Shown here: positions 16,342 to 25,205 of the stretch, piece by piece
Numbering within the stretch: the first letter of the stretch is position 1
Layout of the letters: each line of letters opens with the position of its first letter
Assembly: GCA_965228435.1 (NCBI GenBank)
Contig: OZ245818.1
Coordinates: forward strand, 7,068,001 to 7,132,000
Reading direction: 5' to 3'
DNA length: 64,000 nt
Origin: Hoeflea_A sp965228435
Lineage (GTDB): Bacteria > Pseudomonadota > Alphaproteobacteria > Rhizobiales > Rhizobiaceae
Notes under the pieces: generated by a model
Told to the model about the DNA's origin: nothing
The model's database searches: none
What the model saw: only the letters and a program-made list of their open reading frames with translations
Translations under genes and position numbers: made by a program

Positions 16342-17268
16342 GTGACACTCTTCCTTCTCCGTCGCTTCGGGCAGAGCGCTGTCGCGATATTCGGGGTGAT
16401 GACGCTGGTATTTTTCCTGTCGCGTCTCACCGGCGATCCGACCTATCTGCTGGTGCCCGAGACAGCGACGGAGGAGGACATTGCCCAATTGCGCCACACA
16501 CTCGGTCTCGACCGACCGATCCTGGTTCAATATGCCGAGTTTTTGTGGAACACCCTGCGACTCGATTTTGGGACATCCTTTATCCAGGCGGCTCCGGTAT
16601 CCGAAATCATCGGAGCCCGCCTCCCCTTCACACTGCAACTTGCCGCCGGCGCACTCATCGTCGCGATCGGCATTGGCGTCCCCGTCGGGCTCTACCTTGC
16701 ACTGGATCGCAAAAGCATCCTCTCGAATATGCTGATGGGTCTCGTTCTGGCGGCGCAATCCATGCCGACCTTCTGGAGCGGCATCCTGATGATCATGTGT
16801 TTCGGGGTATGGCTCGGCTGGCTTCCACCCTCGGGATCGGGTGGTCTGGAAAACCTGATCATGCCATCGATCGCGCTGGGGCTGTTGTCGATGGCGACAT
16901 ATGCCCGGATCACCCGTTCATCTGTCCTTGATGAGTTGTCCAAGGATTACATCCGCTCGGCCCGCGCACGCGGAACAGCCACCGGGCGTTTGGTCCTTTG
17001 GCATTTGATCCGCAATTCCTCGATCCCGGTCATTTCAATCTCGGCTTTGGAAATTTCACAACTGCTTGCGGGGGCGGTGATCGTGGAAACTGTCTTTGCC
17101 TGGCCGGGTCTCGGGCAACTGACAGTCCAGTCCATCACCGCACGGGATTTTCTTGTGGTCCAGGGGGTGGTTTTGCTGGGAGCCATGGTGACCATCGCAA
17201 TGAACCTGGCTGCTGACATACTCTACAGCGTAGTGGACCCGCGGATCCGGCTTGGGTCCAGACGATGA
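16342..17268 (+). CDS. ABC transporter permease, DppB/OppB type
   Basis: This 308-residue inner-membrane permease starts in the family manner (FLLRRFGQSAVAIFGVMTLVFFLSRLTGDP) and has six predicted helices. The EAA-type loop reads DYIRSARARGTATGRLVLWHLIRNS, which contacts the ATPases, and the protein ends ADILYSVVDPRIRLG. GTG start 3 bases after the binding-protein stop; the end overlaps the next permease gene by 4 bases (ATGA). It is the first half of the membrane channel of this importer. Confidence 0.93.
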   Translation: MTLFLLRRFGQSAVAIFGVMTLVFFLSRLTGDPTYLLVPETATEEDIAQLRHTLGLDRPILVQYAEFLWNTLRLDFGTSFIQAAPVSEIIGARLPFTLQLAAGALIVAIGIGVPVGLYLALDRKSILSNMLMGLVLAAQSMPTFWSGILMIMCFGVWLGWLPPSGSGGLENLIMPSIALGLLSMATYARITRSSVLDELSKDYIRSARARGTATGRLVLWHLIRNSSIPVISISALEISQLLAGAVIVETVFAWPGLGQLTVQSITARDFLVVQGVVLLGAMVTIAMNLAADILYSVVDPRIRLGSRR

Positions 17269-18119
17269 AGCCTGTCCTTTCCTTTCTTTGGCCCGAGGAA
17301 CGGCGAAGCCGCGTGATCGCGCTGTTCGCCGGGATCTTGCTGGTGCTGGTCATCGTCGCCGTATTGGCGCCGTGGATCGCACCGATTGACCCCAACAAGC
17401 AAAACCTGATTGGGCGATTGAAGCCACCGGGGTACGAGGCGCGAGGCTTCACCTTTCTACTCGGCTCCGACGAATTGGGACGGGACCTGTTGTCGCGTCT
17501 GATCCATGGAGCCCGGATATCACTGTCGGTGGCATTTCTGTCGGTTCTGCTGTCCGGCACGGTCGGCACCGCACTCGGCATGATGGCGGGATATATGCGT
17601 GGATGGGTCGAAGTCCTGGTAATGCGGGTGACGGACATTTTCCTGTCAATCCCCGCGATCCTGCTGGCGATCATCACCGTAGCAGTGCTTGGGCCGGGTT
17701 TCATCAACGTGATCCTGGTGCTCGCCCTCACCCGTTGGCCCCGCTATGCGCGGGTCGCCTATGGGCAGACGCTGAGCGTCGCGAACATGCCTTACGTCCG
17801 ACTATCCCGAGCCATGGGAGCCAGTACGGCACGGGTGCTCGCACTTCATATTCTGCCCAACATCATTGCCGCCATCTCCGTGGTAGCCACGCTCGAATTC
17901 GGGTTGATGGTGTTGTTCGAGGCCGGGCTTTCCTTCCTCGGTATGGGCGTGCAGCCGCCGACAGCTTCCTGGGGCGCCATGCTGTCGGTCGGACGCAATT
18001 ATGTGGGTTCAGCCTGGTGGATCGCGACCTTCCCGGGCGTGTGCCTTTTCCTGCTGGTCCTGTCGGTCAATCTGATCGGCGATCGGCTGGCTGAAACACT
18101 CAATCCGAAATCGAGGTAG
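17265..18119 (+). CDS. ABC transporter permease, DppC/OppC type
   Basis: This 284-residue permease of the DppC family has one N-terminal helix, then the LLGSDELGRDLLSRLIHGARISLSV signature and further helices. The EAA loop is YVRLSRAMGASTARVLALHILPN, and FEAGLSFLGMGVQPPTASWGAML is near the C-terminus. It forms the channel with the DppB-like protein encoded just upstream, with which its gene overlaps by 4 bases. The SDR gene begins 2 bases after its stop. Confidence 0.93.
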   Translation: MKPVLSFLWPEERRSRVIALFAGILLVLVIVAVLAPWIAPIDPNKQNLIGRLKPPGYEARGFTFLLGSDELGRDLLSRLIHGARISLSVAFLSVLLSGTVGTALGMMAGYMRGWVEVLVMRVTDIFLSIPAILLAIITVAVLGPGFINVILVLALTRWPRYARVAYGQTLSVANMPYVRLSRAMGASTARVLALHILPNIIAAISVVATLEFGLMVLFEAGLSFLGMGVQPPTASWGAMLSVGRNYVGSAWWIATFPGVCLFLLVLSVNLIGDRLAETLNPKSR

Positions 18120-18121
18120 AG

Positions 18122-18919
18122 ATGGAATTTGGCGACGAATTCGGCGGCAAAGGTGTGGTTGTTACAGGCGCCCTCGGCGTTTTCGGGCGACAGATTGCCG
18201 AGAGTTTTGCTGAAGCGGGTGCGAAAGTCTGCATCACCGATACCGATGCGGAGCGCTGTTTCGCATTTGCCGCCGACCTTGCTTCAAAACATAACAGCGA
18301 TTGCTTCGGACAGGCCGCCGATCTGACCTGTGATGAGAGCATGGCCGAGCTGATCTCAACCGTCGGCTCCCGCTGGGGCACCGTGGATATTCTGGTCAAC
18401 AATGCCGGAATTTATCCCTCCGGCTTCCTGCTCGATATCAGCCATGACGATTGGGACAAGATCATGGATATTAATCTCCGTGCGCCCTTTGTGCTGACCC
18501 GTGGCTTTGCACTTCAGATGATCGGCGCCAATCGTTCCGGCGCGGTGATCAACATCTCATCCGGCGCCGCGAGAAAAATGCGTCGCACAGCGGCGCCCTA
18601 CAGCCTGTCAAAAACAGCACTCGACCGCCTGACCAAGGGGTTTGCGATCGAGCTGGCGGAATTCGGGATCCGGGTGAACGCACTCGAGCCCGGCTTTTCG
18701 GCCGGGTCCGAAGTCAGCAAACTCACGGACGAACATATCGCACAAGTGACCGGAAACATTCCATTGGGCCGTCCTGCAACCAAGACCGACGTGGGGCAAG
18801 CGGCGCTTTATCTCGCTTCGGATGCCGCGAGCTATGTGACCGGTGCAACCTTATCGGTTGATGGTGGCAACTCCATCGGTTCGATGCAGGTATTCCAGGA
18901 CAAGAAGACCGCCCTATGA
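18122..18919 (+). CDS. Short-chain dehydrogenase/reductase embedded in the ABC operon
   Basis: This 265-residue classical SDR has the cofactor loop TGALGVFGRQIAE (about 15-27), an acidic end of beta-2 (ITDTDAE) that favours NAD over NADP, NNAGIYP, and the catalytic Ser (NISSGAA) and Tyr-x-x-x-Lys (YSLSK) positions. The C-terminal end SYVTGATLSVDGGNS is standard. It oxidises or reduces an alcohol/ketone group. Its position between the permease and deacetylase genes, with 2-base and overlapping junctions, implies it acts on the imported compound or a fragment of it. Confidence 0.9.
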   Translation: MEFGDEFGGKGVVVTGALGVFGRQIAESFAEAGAKVCITDTDAERCFAFAADLASKHNSDCFGQAADLTCDESMAELISTVGSRWGTVDILVNNAGIYPSGFLLDISHDDWDKIMDINLRAPFVLTRGFALQMIGANRSGAVINISSGAARKMRRTAAPYSLSKTALDRLTKGFAIELAEFGIRVNALEPGFSAGSEVSKLTDEHIAQVTGNIPLGRPATKTDVGQAALYLASDAASYVTGATLSVDGGNSIGSMQVFQDKKTAL

Positions 18920-19800
18920 CCGTGCCAGCATCCAAACCTTATCCCTGGCCCCAGGGCAAAACATCGGCGTTCTGCTTTTCTGTCGATGTGGACGCTACCG
19001 CGCCTTGGCGATGGACGCATCGGACTGCGACGCCAGCTTACCTCTCGCATCTCGAACAACGGCGCTATGGCCCACGTGTCGGGCTTCCACGCATCCTCGA
19101 CATGCTGGACAGGCTCGGAATCAAGGGGAGCTTCTATGTGCCTGGTATCGTGGCCCAAGAAGATCCCTGGATACTGCCAACGCTGGTAGAACGGGGTCAC
19201 GAGGTTGGTTTGCACGGCTACTTCCACGAATTGGTGAGTGAAGTAACGGATGACGCCTTCACCGCGGCTCTGGAAGCATCGCTTTCTCTGTTCGAGGCGC
19301 AAGTTGGAGAGCGTCCGATGGGCTTCCGCTCGCCGGCCTGGGAGCTGACGCCGCACATGCTTGCCGAGATTGCCCGGATGGGGCTCTACGACAGCTCGCT
19401 GATGGGGTCGGACGTGCCCTATTCCATTGCCGGTGTGGCGGAAATTCCGGTGAACTGGTCGAGCGATGACGCGATTTTCCTGAAGTTTCTGGGCGGCGGA
19501 GGTGATATGGGCCCGCCGCTCGGCACTGACCGGTTGGAAGCAGCCTGGACCGAAGAAAGTGACGCGGCACGACGGTTTGGCACGCTTTTCATGTTGACGG
19601 TGCATGACTGGATCTCGGGCCGCGGGGCCCGGATTGCAATGCTTGAGCGGCTCATCGCGCCGCTGACTGCCGATGACACCGTGTGGGTGACCACGGGAGC
19701 AGAGTTGGCCAAGCATCACTTGACCTCTGGCGGTGGAATGACCGTCCAAATCGAGATGCCGGAGGCTGCGGACCAGCATCCGTTGCGCAAGGGGATATGA
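18916..19800 (+). CDS. Polysaccharide deacetylase family protein (PuuE-like)
   Basis: This 294-residue NodB-fold protein has motif 1 CFSVDVDATAPW (Asp pair) near 21-32, then GSFYVPGIVAQ and the metal-binding HEVGLHGYFHE segment (93-103, H...H...H). The FRSPAWELTPHMLAEIARMG strand and a late HDW (LTVHDWISG) follow. Length and spacing fit the PuuE / peptidoglycan-deacetylase-like branch, cytoplasmic hydrolases of amide or cyclic-imide bonds rather than of chitin. There is no signal peptide. The gene overlaps both neighbours by 4 bases. The substrate is unknown, but in this operon an imported acyl-amide is a fair guess. Confidence 0.86.
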   Translation: MTVPASKPYPWPQGKTSAFCFSVDVDATAPWRWTHRTATPAYLSHLEQRRYGPRVGLPRILDMLDRLGIKGSFYVPGIVAQEDPWILPTLVERGHEVGLHGYFHELVSEVTDDAFTAALEASLSLFEAQVGERPMGFRSPAWELTPHMLAEIARMGLYDSSLMGSDVPYSIAGVAEIPVNWSSDDAIFLKFLGGGGDMGPPLGTDRLEAAWTEESDAARRFGTLFMLTVHDWISGRGARIAMLERLIAPLTADDTVWVTTGAELAKHHLTSGGGMTVQIEMPEAADQHPLRKGI

Positions 19801-21359
19801 TGGCGAACTGGACGGTCGAAAAACGCGAAGTGGTCTCCGAGATCGGCCCCGGCAACGGGATCGTGGCAGCGCAACATTTCGAAGCAGCCAAAGCTGGCGC
19901 CGCTGTTTTGGCGGGTGGCGGCAATGCCATGGATGCTGCGGTTGTCACCGTCTTGTGCCTATCAGTCCTAGAACCATGGCTCAGCGGAATCGGCGGTGGT
20001 GGTCTCTTGGTTCGGGCCGGCAATGACGGGAGCGTCGACACGCTCGATTTCAATGTGCGAGCCAGCCGAAACGCAACAGCGTCGAATTATCCCCTGACCG
20101 GTGGCAACGAAGGAAACTGGTTCGATTGGCCCACGGTGCAGGAGGATCGCAATATCATCGGGCCTCACTCTATCGCGGTCCCGGGCACGATTGCCGGGCT
20201 GGATGCGGCTTTGGAGAAGTATGGGACCCTTTCCTGGGCCGATGCCTTGGCGCCGGCTATAGAATTTGCCGAGCGCGGAATGATTGTCGACTGGTTCGCC
20301 TGTCTGGCCTTTGCCATTGATATCGAGGGGCTGAACCGAGATCCGGCGTCGTCGGCGCTTTACACGCCCGGTGGAAAACCGCGCCAGGCCACAAGTGCCA
20401 GCGGTTACGACTATCTGCCCATGCCGGTAAAGGCGCGAACTTTGAAACGTCTGGCTGAGGCCGGTGCACAAGACTTCTATGAAGGCGAAGTGGCGAAGAG
20501 CCTGGTGGCGGATTTCGAGGAGGTGGGCTGTCCCATTGATGCGGTTGATCTCGCCAATGTCTCACCCAGATGGGCGCCGCCGAAGACCCACCCCTATCGT
20601 GGTCGGGATGTCCATGTGGTACCAGGCCTGACCGGTGGGCCGAGCCTGCTCGAGGCGTTGGAACGCCTCGAAACGCGTCTGCCGGAGGATGTCCTGTCGG
20701 CTGAGGCGGGCGCGGCTTATGCATCTGCCATTCGTGAGACCTATGAGCACCGCCTTAAGACCATGGGTCATGCGGCGGGATCCGGCGATTGCACAAGCCA
20801 CGTTTCGGTTGTTGATGGAGCCGGCACCATGGTTTCGCTGACCAATACACTGCTTTCGCGTTTTGGTTCCAAGGTGACGTTACCCAGCACCGGTATCCTG
20901 ATGAACAACGGGATGAACTGGTTCGATCCGCGCCCGGGTGTTCCCAACCGGATTGCTCCTGCCGCAAAACCTCTGGCCAATATGTCGCCTGCCATCGTGA
21001 CCAGGGACGGCCGTCCGTATCTGGCACTGGGCGCGGCCGGTGGACGCCAGATATTCCCGGCGCTTCTGCAACTGATGACCTATGTCATCGATGGGGAAAT
21101 GAGCCTCGAAGCGGCTCAACAGGCGCCGCGTCTCGATGGCTCCGGCCCGACTGTCGTGATCAATCAGGCAGCCGTGTCGGATCTGGCTGCACAGGTGGCG
21201 GAGACCTATCCGGTGCGCCTGGTCGAAAACACGCTGCATCCGGTGAATTTTGCCATTCCGTCGATGGTGATGGCCGATGGCGGGCGGCTCACGGGAATGT
21301 CTCATCCGATCAGCCCCTGGGCTGCAGCTGTGAGCGCAGAAAGTGGAGAAGATGTCTGA
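19797..21359 (+). CDS. Gamma-glutamyltransferase family Ntn hydrolase, no signal peptide
   Basis: This GGT-fold protein has 520 residues from the overlapping ATG at 19797 (the second ATG at 19800 is equally possible). It opens with the family segment VAAQHFEAAKAGAAVLAGGGNAMDAAVV. The autoprocessing Thr333 lies in CTSHVSVVD, followed by GAGTMVSLTNTLLSRFGSKV and PLANMSPAIV (family PLSSMSP). GGT enzymes cleave themselves before this Thr and hydrolyse or transfer gamma-glutamyl groups; some relatives are acylases. Most GGTs are periplasmic, but this one has no signal peptide and should act in the cytoplasm on imported substrate. It overlaps the downstream ATPase gene by 8 bases. Confidence 0.9.
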   Translation: MMANWTVEKREVVSEIGPGNGIVAAQHFEAAKAGAAVLAGGGNAMDAAVVTVLCLSVLEPWLSGIGGGGLLVRAGNDGSVDTLDFNVRASRNATASNYPLTGGNEGNWFDWPTVQEDRNIIGPHSIAVPGTIAGLDAALEKYGTLSWADALAPAIEFAERGMIVDWFACLAFAIDIEGLNRDPASSALYTPGGKPRQATSASGYDYLPMPVKARTLKRLAEAGAQDFYEGEVAKSLVADFEEVGCPIDAVDLANVSPRWAPPKTHPYRGRDVHVVPGLTGGPSLLEALERLETRLPEDVLSAEAGAAYASAIRETYEHRLKTMGHAAGSGDCTSHVSVVDGAGTMVSLTNTLLSRFGSKVTLPSTGILMNNGMNWFDPRPGVPNRIAPAAKPLANMSPAIVTRDGRPYLALGAAGGRQIFPALLQLMTYVIDGEMSLEAAQQAPRLDGSGPTVVINQAAVSDLAAQVAETYPVRLVENTLHPVNFAIPSMVMADGGRLTGMSHPISPWAAAVSAESGEDV

Positions 21360-22317
21360 TCCTCTGCTGAAGGTCGATGGATTGGAGATTTCGGTCGGCC
21401 CGCATCGGGTTGTCGATGGCGTATCATTTGACATTGCGCCGGGCGAGATCATGGCTCTGGTTGGTGAGTCTGGGTCGGGCAAGAGTCTGACGGCACTGTC
21501 CATCATGGGTTTGCTGACCGGCAAGGTGATGCAGACAGGCGGAACCATTTCACTATCCGGATCCCCGCTGCCGACGCGCGACGAGACGGCCATGCGCGTC
21601 CGGCGCGGAGCCGATCTTGCAATGATCTTTCAGGAGCCTGTGGCCTCGCTCAATCCGCTCATGGCAACCGGTGCGCAGGTAGCCGAGAGCCTTATCAACC
21701 ATGGGAAGGCCAATCCTCGCGATGCTCGGGCGGCGGCACTCGAAGCTCTCCGCAACGTCGGGATTCCCGAGCCGGAAGCACGTGCCAGACAGCTTCCCTC
21801 TGAACTGTCAGGGGGCATGTGCCAACGGGTTATGATCGCATCTGCGATGATCTCGGAACCGCGCCTGTTGATCGCCGACGAACCCACCACCGCGCTCGAC
21901 GTAACGGTGCAGGCCCAAATCCTCGACCTGATGAAACGGCTCCGAGACCGCACGAAGGCGGCTATCCTGCTGATAACCCATGACCTCGGCGTTGTTGCTT
22001 CGATCGCCGATCGTGTGTCGGTCATGTATGGCGGAAGGATCGTGGAATCTGCGCCGGTTGACGATCTGTTTGCCGCGCCGCGCCATCCCTATACCAAGCT
22101 GCTGCTCGCCACCCTACCGAAGCTGACGGACACCCCCAAGGAGCAACTCTATTCGATCAGCGGGCAAGTCCCTGACCTGGCCAACTGGCCGGAAGGGTGT
22201 CGATTCTCATCGCGCTGCCCCCTGGCAGACGATGCCTGCGCTCAGGTACCGGTTCTGGCGGGAGACCAACATCGCGCGGCCTGTTGGCACGGGGACCGGG
22301 TGGAGACACTGGCATGA
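21352..22317 (+). CDS. ABC transporter ATPase, DppD/OppD type
   Basis: This 321-residue ATPase has Walker A GESGSGKS near 39-46, Q-loop QEPVASLNPLM, signature LSGGMCQRVMIA and Walker B LLIADEPTTALD. The D/H-loop is ITHDLGV. The C-terminal oligopeptide-transporter extension carries the cysteine cluster FSSRCPLADDACAQVP...AACW, which binds an Fe-S cluster in some family members. The true start is ATG 21352, inside the end of the GGT gene. It energises the importer together with the ATPase encoded immediately downstream. Confidence 0.94.
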   Translation: MSDPLLKVDGLEISVGPHRVVDGVSFDIAPGEIMALVGESGSGKSLTALSIMGLLTGKVMQTGGTISLSGSPLPTRDETAMRVRRGADLAMIFQEPVASLNPLMATGAQVAESLINHGKANPRDARAAALEALRNVGIPEPEARARQLPSELSGGMCQRVMIASAMISEPRLLIADEPTTALDVTVQAQILDLMKRLRDRTKAAILLITHDLGVVASIADRVSVMYGGRIVESAPVDDLFAAPRHPYTKLLLATLPKLTDTPKEQLYSISGQVPDLANWPEGCRFSSRCPLADDACAQVPVLAGDQHRAACWHGDRVETLA

Positions 22318-23297
22318 GCAGCCAATTGCTCGAATTGCGCGGGTTGAAAGTGCATTTTGAAGCCGAGCGGGAAAATTTGCTGGGCCAGAAGCGTATGGTC
22401 CGAGCGGTGGATGGCGTGACGCTCGCCGTTGCGCCCGGAGAGACACTGGCACTTGTGGGCGAGTCCGGTTGTGGCAAATCAACGACGGGCAATGCCGTGC
22501 TTGGTCTGGCGCCCGTTACGGCCGGAGAAATCTGGTTCCAGGGTCAGAACATGGCTGCCATGACGGCTGCGGAGCGAACCGCTACATGGCGCGAATTGCA
22601 AGTGGTGTTTCAGGACCCGCTCTCGGCGCTGAACCCGAAACGGACACTGGCCCAATCCATCGCCGAACCCCTGGCAATTCATGGCCGCAGCCGGGAGAAC
22701 CGCCGGGCACGGGTGGCCGAGTTGCTGGATTTGGTGGGCCTCAGCGCGGCCCATGGTGCACGATACCCCAACGAGATTTCCGGCGGTCAAAGGCAAAGGG
22801 TGGTCATCGCACGGGCATTGGCACTTGAGCCAAAGCTGATGATTTGTGACGAGCCGGTTTCGGCTCTAGACGTCTCCATTCAGTCGCAAGTCTTGAACCT
22901 GTTGATGGAGCTTCAAGCCCGGCTTGGGATTGCCTATCTTTTCATTTCGCATGACCTCTCGGTCGTGCGTCACATCGCCGACCGGGTCGCTGTCATGTAC
23001 CTGGGGCACATTGTCGAGGAGGGATCGGCAGATCGGATCTTCGCTGCGCCACGACATCCCTATACGCGCGCATTGCTCTCAGCTATCCCGTTGCCCGATC
23101 CGGTAACGGAGCGACGGCGCCAACGCATTCTGCTCGAAGGCGACCTCCCGTCACCGTTGGATCCGCCCGATGGCTGCCCATTTGTCACGCGCTGCCCGGT
23201 GGCATCGCCGCGCTGTTCAGCCGATCGACCCGAGTTGCAGGAGCAGACAACGACGTCGCATCGTTTCGCGTGCTGGCATCCCGACGGCGCTGCATAA
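22314..23297 (+). CDS. ABC transporter ATPase, DppF/OppF type
   Basis: This 327-residue ATPase has Walker A GESGCGKS, Q-loop QDPLSALNPKRT, signature ISGGQRQRVVIA, Walker B LMICDEPVSALD and switch SHDLSVV. The C-terminal region ends with the family cysteine motif VTRCPVASPRC ... FACW. Its ATG at 22314 overlaps the previous stop (ATGA). It is the last gene of the operon that begins with the binding protein at 14821, and its stop faces the convergent thuA-like gene 25 bases away. I see no strong terminator hairpin between them. Confidence 0.94.
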   Translation: MSSQLLELRGLKVHFEAERENLLGQKRMVRAVDGVTLAVAPGETLALVGESGCGKSTTGNAVLGLAPVTAGEIWFQGQNMAAMTAAERTATWRELQVVFQDPLSALNPKRTLAQSIAEPLAIHGRSRENRRARVAELLDLVGLSAAHGARYPNEISGGQRQRVVIARALALEPKLMICDEPVSALDVSIQSQVLNLLMELQARLGIAYLFISHDLSVVRHIADRVAVMYLGHIVEEGSADRIFAAPRHPYTRALLSAIPLPDPVTERRRQRILLEGDLPSPLDPPDGCPFVTRCPVASPRCSADRPELQEQTTTSHRFACWHPDGAA

Positions 23298-23322
23298 ACA
23301 GCGACGGCCTTCCCGGAACACC

Positions 23323-23973
23323 CTACCCCCGCGCGGCCCACAAAGCGCCGCGCTCGAAAATCGTGCGCATCTGCGGCACCTCGAACTCCTCGGCAACATG
23401 CCCCAGCGAACTGTAGAAAACCCGGCCTTCTCCATAACGCCGCTTCCAGACGACAGGGATCACAACACCATCGATCTCACCGAAGTAGGAGCCATCAAAC
23501 CGGGTCGTCGCCAGCACCTCGTTGCTCGGGTCGATATGCATGTAATATTGCTCGGATCGATAGTCGAAGTCGTCAATGCCTTCGACAATGGGATCCTCGG
23601 AAGCGGTGATGTTCACGCGGTAGTCGATGATGTCGCCCGGATGGGCGACCCACTGGCCGCCGGTCATGAACTGGTAATCCGGTTCGTTGCGGAACGAGTC
23701 GCACATCAGGCCGTGAAATCCGGCAAGGCCGGTTCCGGCACGTACGACGGAGAGCAGGTTCTGCAATTCTTCCTTCTCGATATGAGACATGGTGACGGCC
23801 GGCACGATGAGGTCGTTGGCGCCCAGCTGCGGATCGGCATAGGCCGCTGTCGAGCTTTCCAGGGCGACATCAAAGCCACGCGCCTCCAGAATGTCGCGCA
23901 CGACCTCGGCGCTGCGTTGTGGCGTATGGCCTTCCCAGCCACCCCAGACAATCAGCGCTTGCTTTGTTTTCAT
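23323..23973 (-). CDS. ThuA-like domain protein
   Basis: This 216-residue protein of the ThuA family (glutamine-amidotransferase-like fold) has ALIVWGGWEGHTPQRSAEVVRDILE at the N-terminus, VPAVTMSHIEKEELQNLLSVVRAGTGLAGFHGLMCDSFRN in the middle, HPGDIIDYRVN, and the end GRVFYSSLGHVAEEFEVP. ThuA proteins of rhizobia are linked to trehalose/sucrose utilisation and 3-keto-disaccharide metabolism, often beside a sugar oxidoreductase and ABC transporter; neither is next to it here. It is divergent from a DeoR regulator gene across a 147-base region, so DeoR control is plausible. Confidence 0.88.
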   Translation of the reverse strand: MKTKQALIVWGGWEGHTPQRSAEVVRDILEARGFDVALESSTAAYADPQLGANDLIVPAVTMSHIEKEELQNLLSVVRAGTGLAGFHGLMCDSFRNEPDYQFMTGGQWVAHPGDIIDYRVNITASEDPIVEGIDDFDYRSEQYYMHIDPSNEVLATTRFDGSYFGEIDGVVIPVVWKRRYGEGRVFYSSLGHVAEEFEVPQMRTIFERGALWAARG

Positions 23974-24120
23974 TGTTGGCGGCCTTCCGTTGTTCGCTTC
24001 AATTGACGTGACACCTATCGCACCCAGCCGATGTCAGCAATCCAGTCGCTGAGCCGGTTGATGAGCACGATCCGCAAGAATTGAAATTCGCCAGCAAAAT
24101 CGCGATGATCATCTCGACAG

Positions 24121-24900
24121 ATGGAGGATCGCAGCTTGCAACTTTTGCAACCCCGGCAAATCGACATTCTGGAAATTGCCCGACGCGACGGACGCGTCGA
24201 AGTCGAAAGTCTTGCCGAGCATTTTGGAGTCACGCCTCAGACCATCCGCAAGGACCTGAACGAGCTTTGTGATCTGGAAAAACTCCAACGAGTCCATGGC
24301 GGTGCTGTATTTCCATCGAACACGGTCAATCTGGCCTACCAGTCAAGACGCGAACTCGCGTCTGGAGGAAAAGCCCGCATCGCACAGGCCGTAGCCGACC
24401 TGGTGCCCAACAATTCATCCGTGATCCTGAATATCGGCACCACGACCGAACAGGTGGCTTATGCACTCAGACACCATGAGGGCTTGCTCGCTATCACCAA
24501 CAATCTCAACGTCGCCTTTATCCTGTCAGAAGCGGAAGGTGCTGAAGTCGTCGTGACAGGCGGGATGGTTCGCAAAAGCGATCGCGGCATCGTGGGCGCG
24601 GCAGCAATCGACCTTCTTAGACAGTTCAAGGTCGATTTCGCGATCATCGGTTCATCCGCCATCGATGAACAGGGCGAACTTCTGGACTTCGACTACCGCG
24701 AAGTTCGGGTTTCTCAGGTCATTATCGAGCAGGCCCGCAAGACAATCCTGGTCGCCGATACCATGAAATTCCAGCGTCGGGCGCCGGTGCAGATTGGTCG
24801 CCTCGAGGATATCGACATTTTCGTAACGGATGCGCCGCCTCCGCGTGGGATTTCCAATATGTGCAGAGATGCCAACGTTCGGTTGATCGTCGCTGACTGA
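24121..24900 (+). CDS. DeoR family transcriptional regulator
   Basis: This 259-residue regulator has the DeoR helix-turn-helix at about 12-60 (RQIDILEIARRDGRVEVESLAEHFGVTPQTIRKDLNEL) and the linking HGGAV. A sugar-isomerase-like effector domain follows, with INIGTTTEQVAYAL-type phosphate loop and GGMVRKSDRGIVGAAAIDLL; a sugar phosphate is the usual ligand. The start is ambiguous. ATG 24121 lacks a ribosome site, while TTG 24136 has GGAGG 8 bases before it, formed by the first codons of the longer frame. It is divergent from the ThuA gene, its probable target. Confidence 0.88.
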   Translation: MEDRSLQLLQPRQIDILEIARRDGRVEVESLAEHFGVTPQTIRKDLNELCDLEKLQRVHGGAVFPSNTVNLAYQSRRELASGGKARIAQAVADLVPNNSSVILNIGTTTEQVAYALRHHEGLLAITNNLNVAFILSEAEGAEVVVTGGMVRKSDRGIVGAAAIDLLRQFKVDFAIIGSSAIDEQGELLDFDYREVRVSQVIIEQARKTILVADTMKFQRRAPVQIGRLEDIDIFVTDAPPPRGISNMCRDANVRLIVAD

Positions 24901-25205
24901 CAAAGGCTCGCGACGCACCTGGCGACCGCAAGTTCATCCTATGTTTACCAAGGATAGTTATGCTGCGCCCATATTTTATGGGGCAGATGCGCTTCTGCCC
25001 GTTCCTTAGACACTTATTTTTATGCGGTTTTCGGGAGGACCTGAGTTGTGGGTCGATTGCTTTGGTGATGGTCAGCGCTGCACTTCCTGCTGATCAACTG
25101 GGGATCACTATGATGCTGGCCGCTCCGGGGCAGTGTGCCGGATGCTGCCAACCGTTGCACCAGTTCCAAACACCCGGGCGCACCGTCAAGACATTCTGAC
25201 CAGCG
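24901..25205. other. Gene-poor stretch with a hairpin and one doubtful small frame
   Basis: A 7-bp perfect hairpin GGGCAGA/TCTGCCC lies at 24981-25000 and is followed, 13 bases on, by a T-rich run (TTATTTTTATG), which could end the DeoR transcript. A 79-codon frame (24960-25199) begins 5 bases after AAGGA and stops 6 bases before the CHASE2 gene, so it could be a leader peptide, but its composition is odd (many Cys and Met) and I do not call it. Nothing else is recognisable. Confidence 0.4.

Noticed and set aside
24960..25199. 79-codon frame with an AAGGA site just before the CHASE2 gene
   Set aside because: Composition is implausible for a protein (clusters of Cys, Met and Pro, no domain) and it contains the 24981-25000 hairpin; kept only as a remark.
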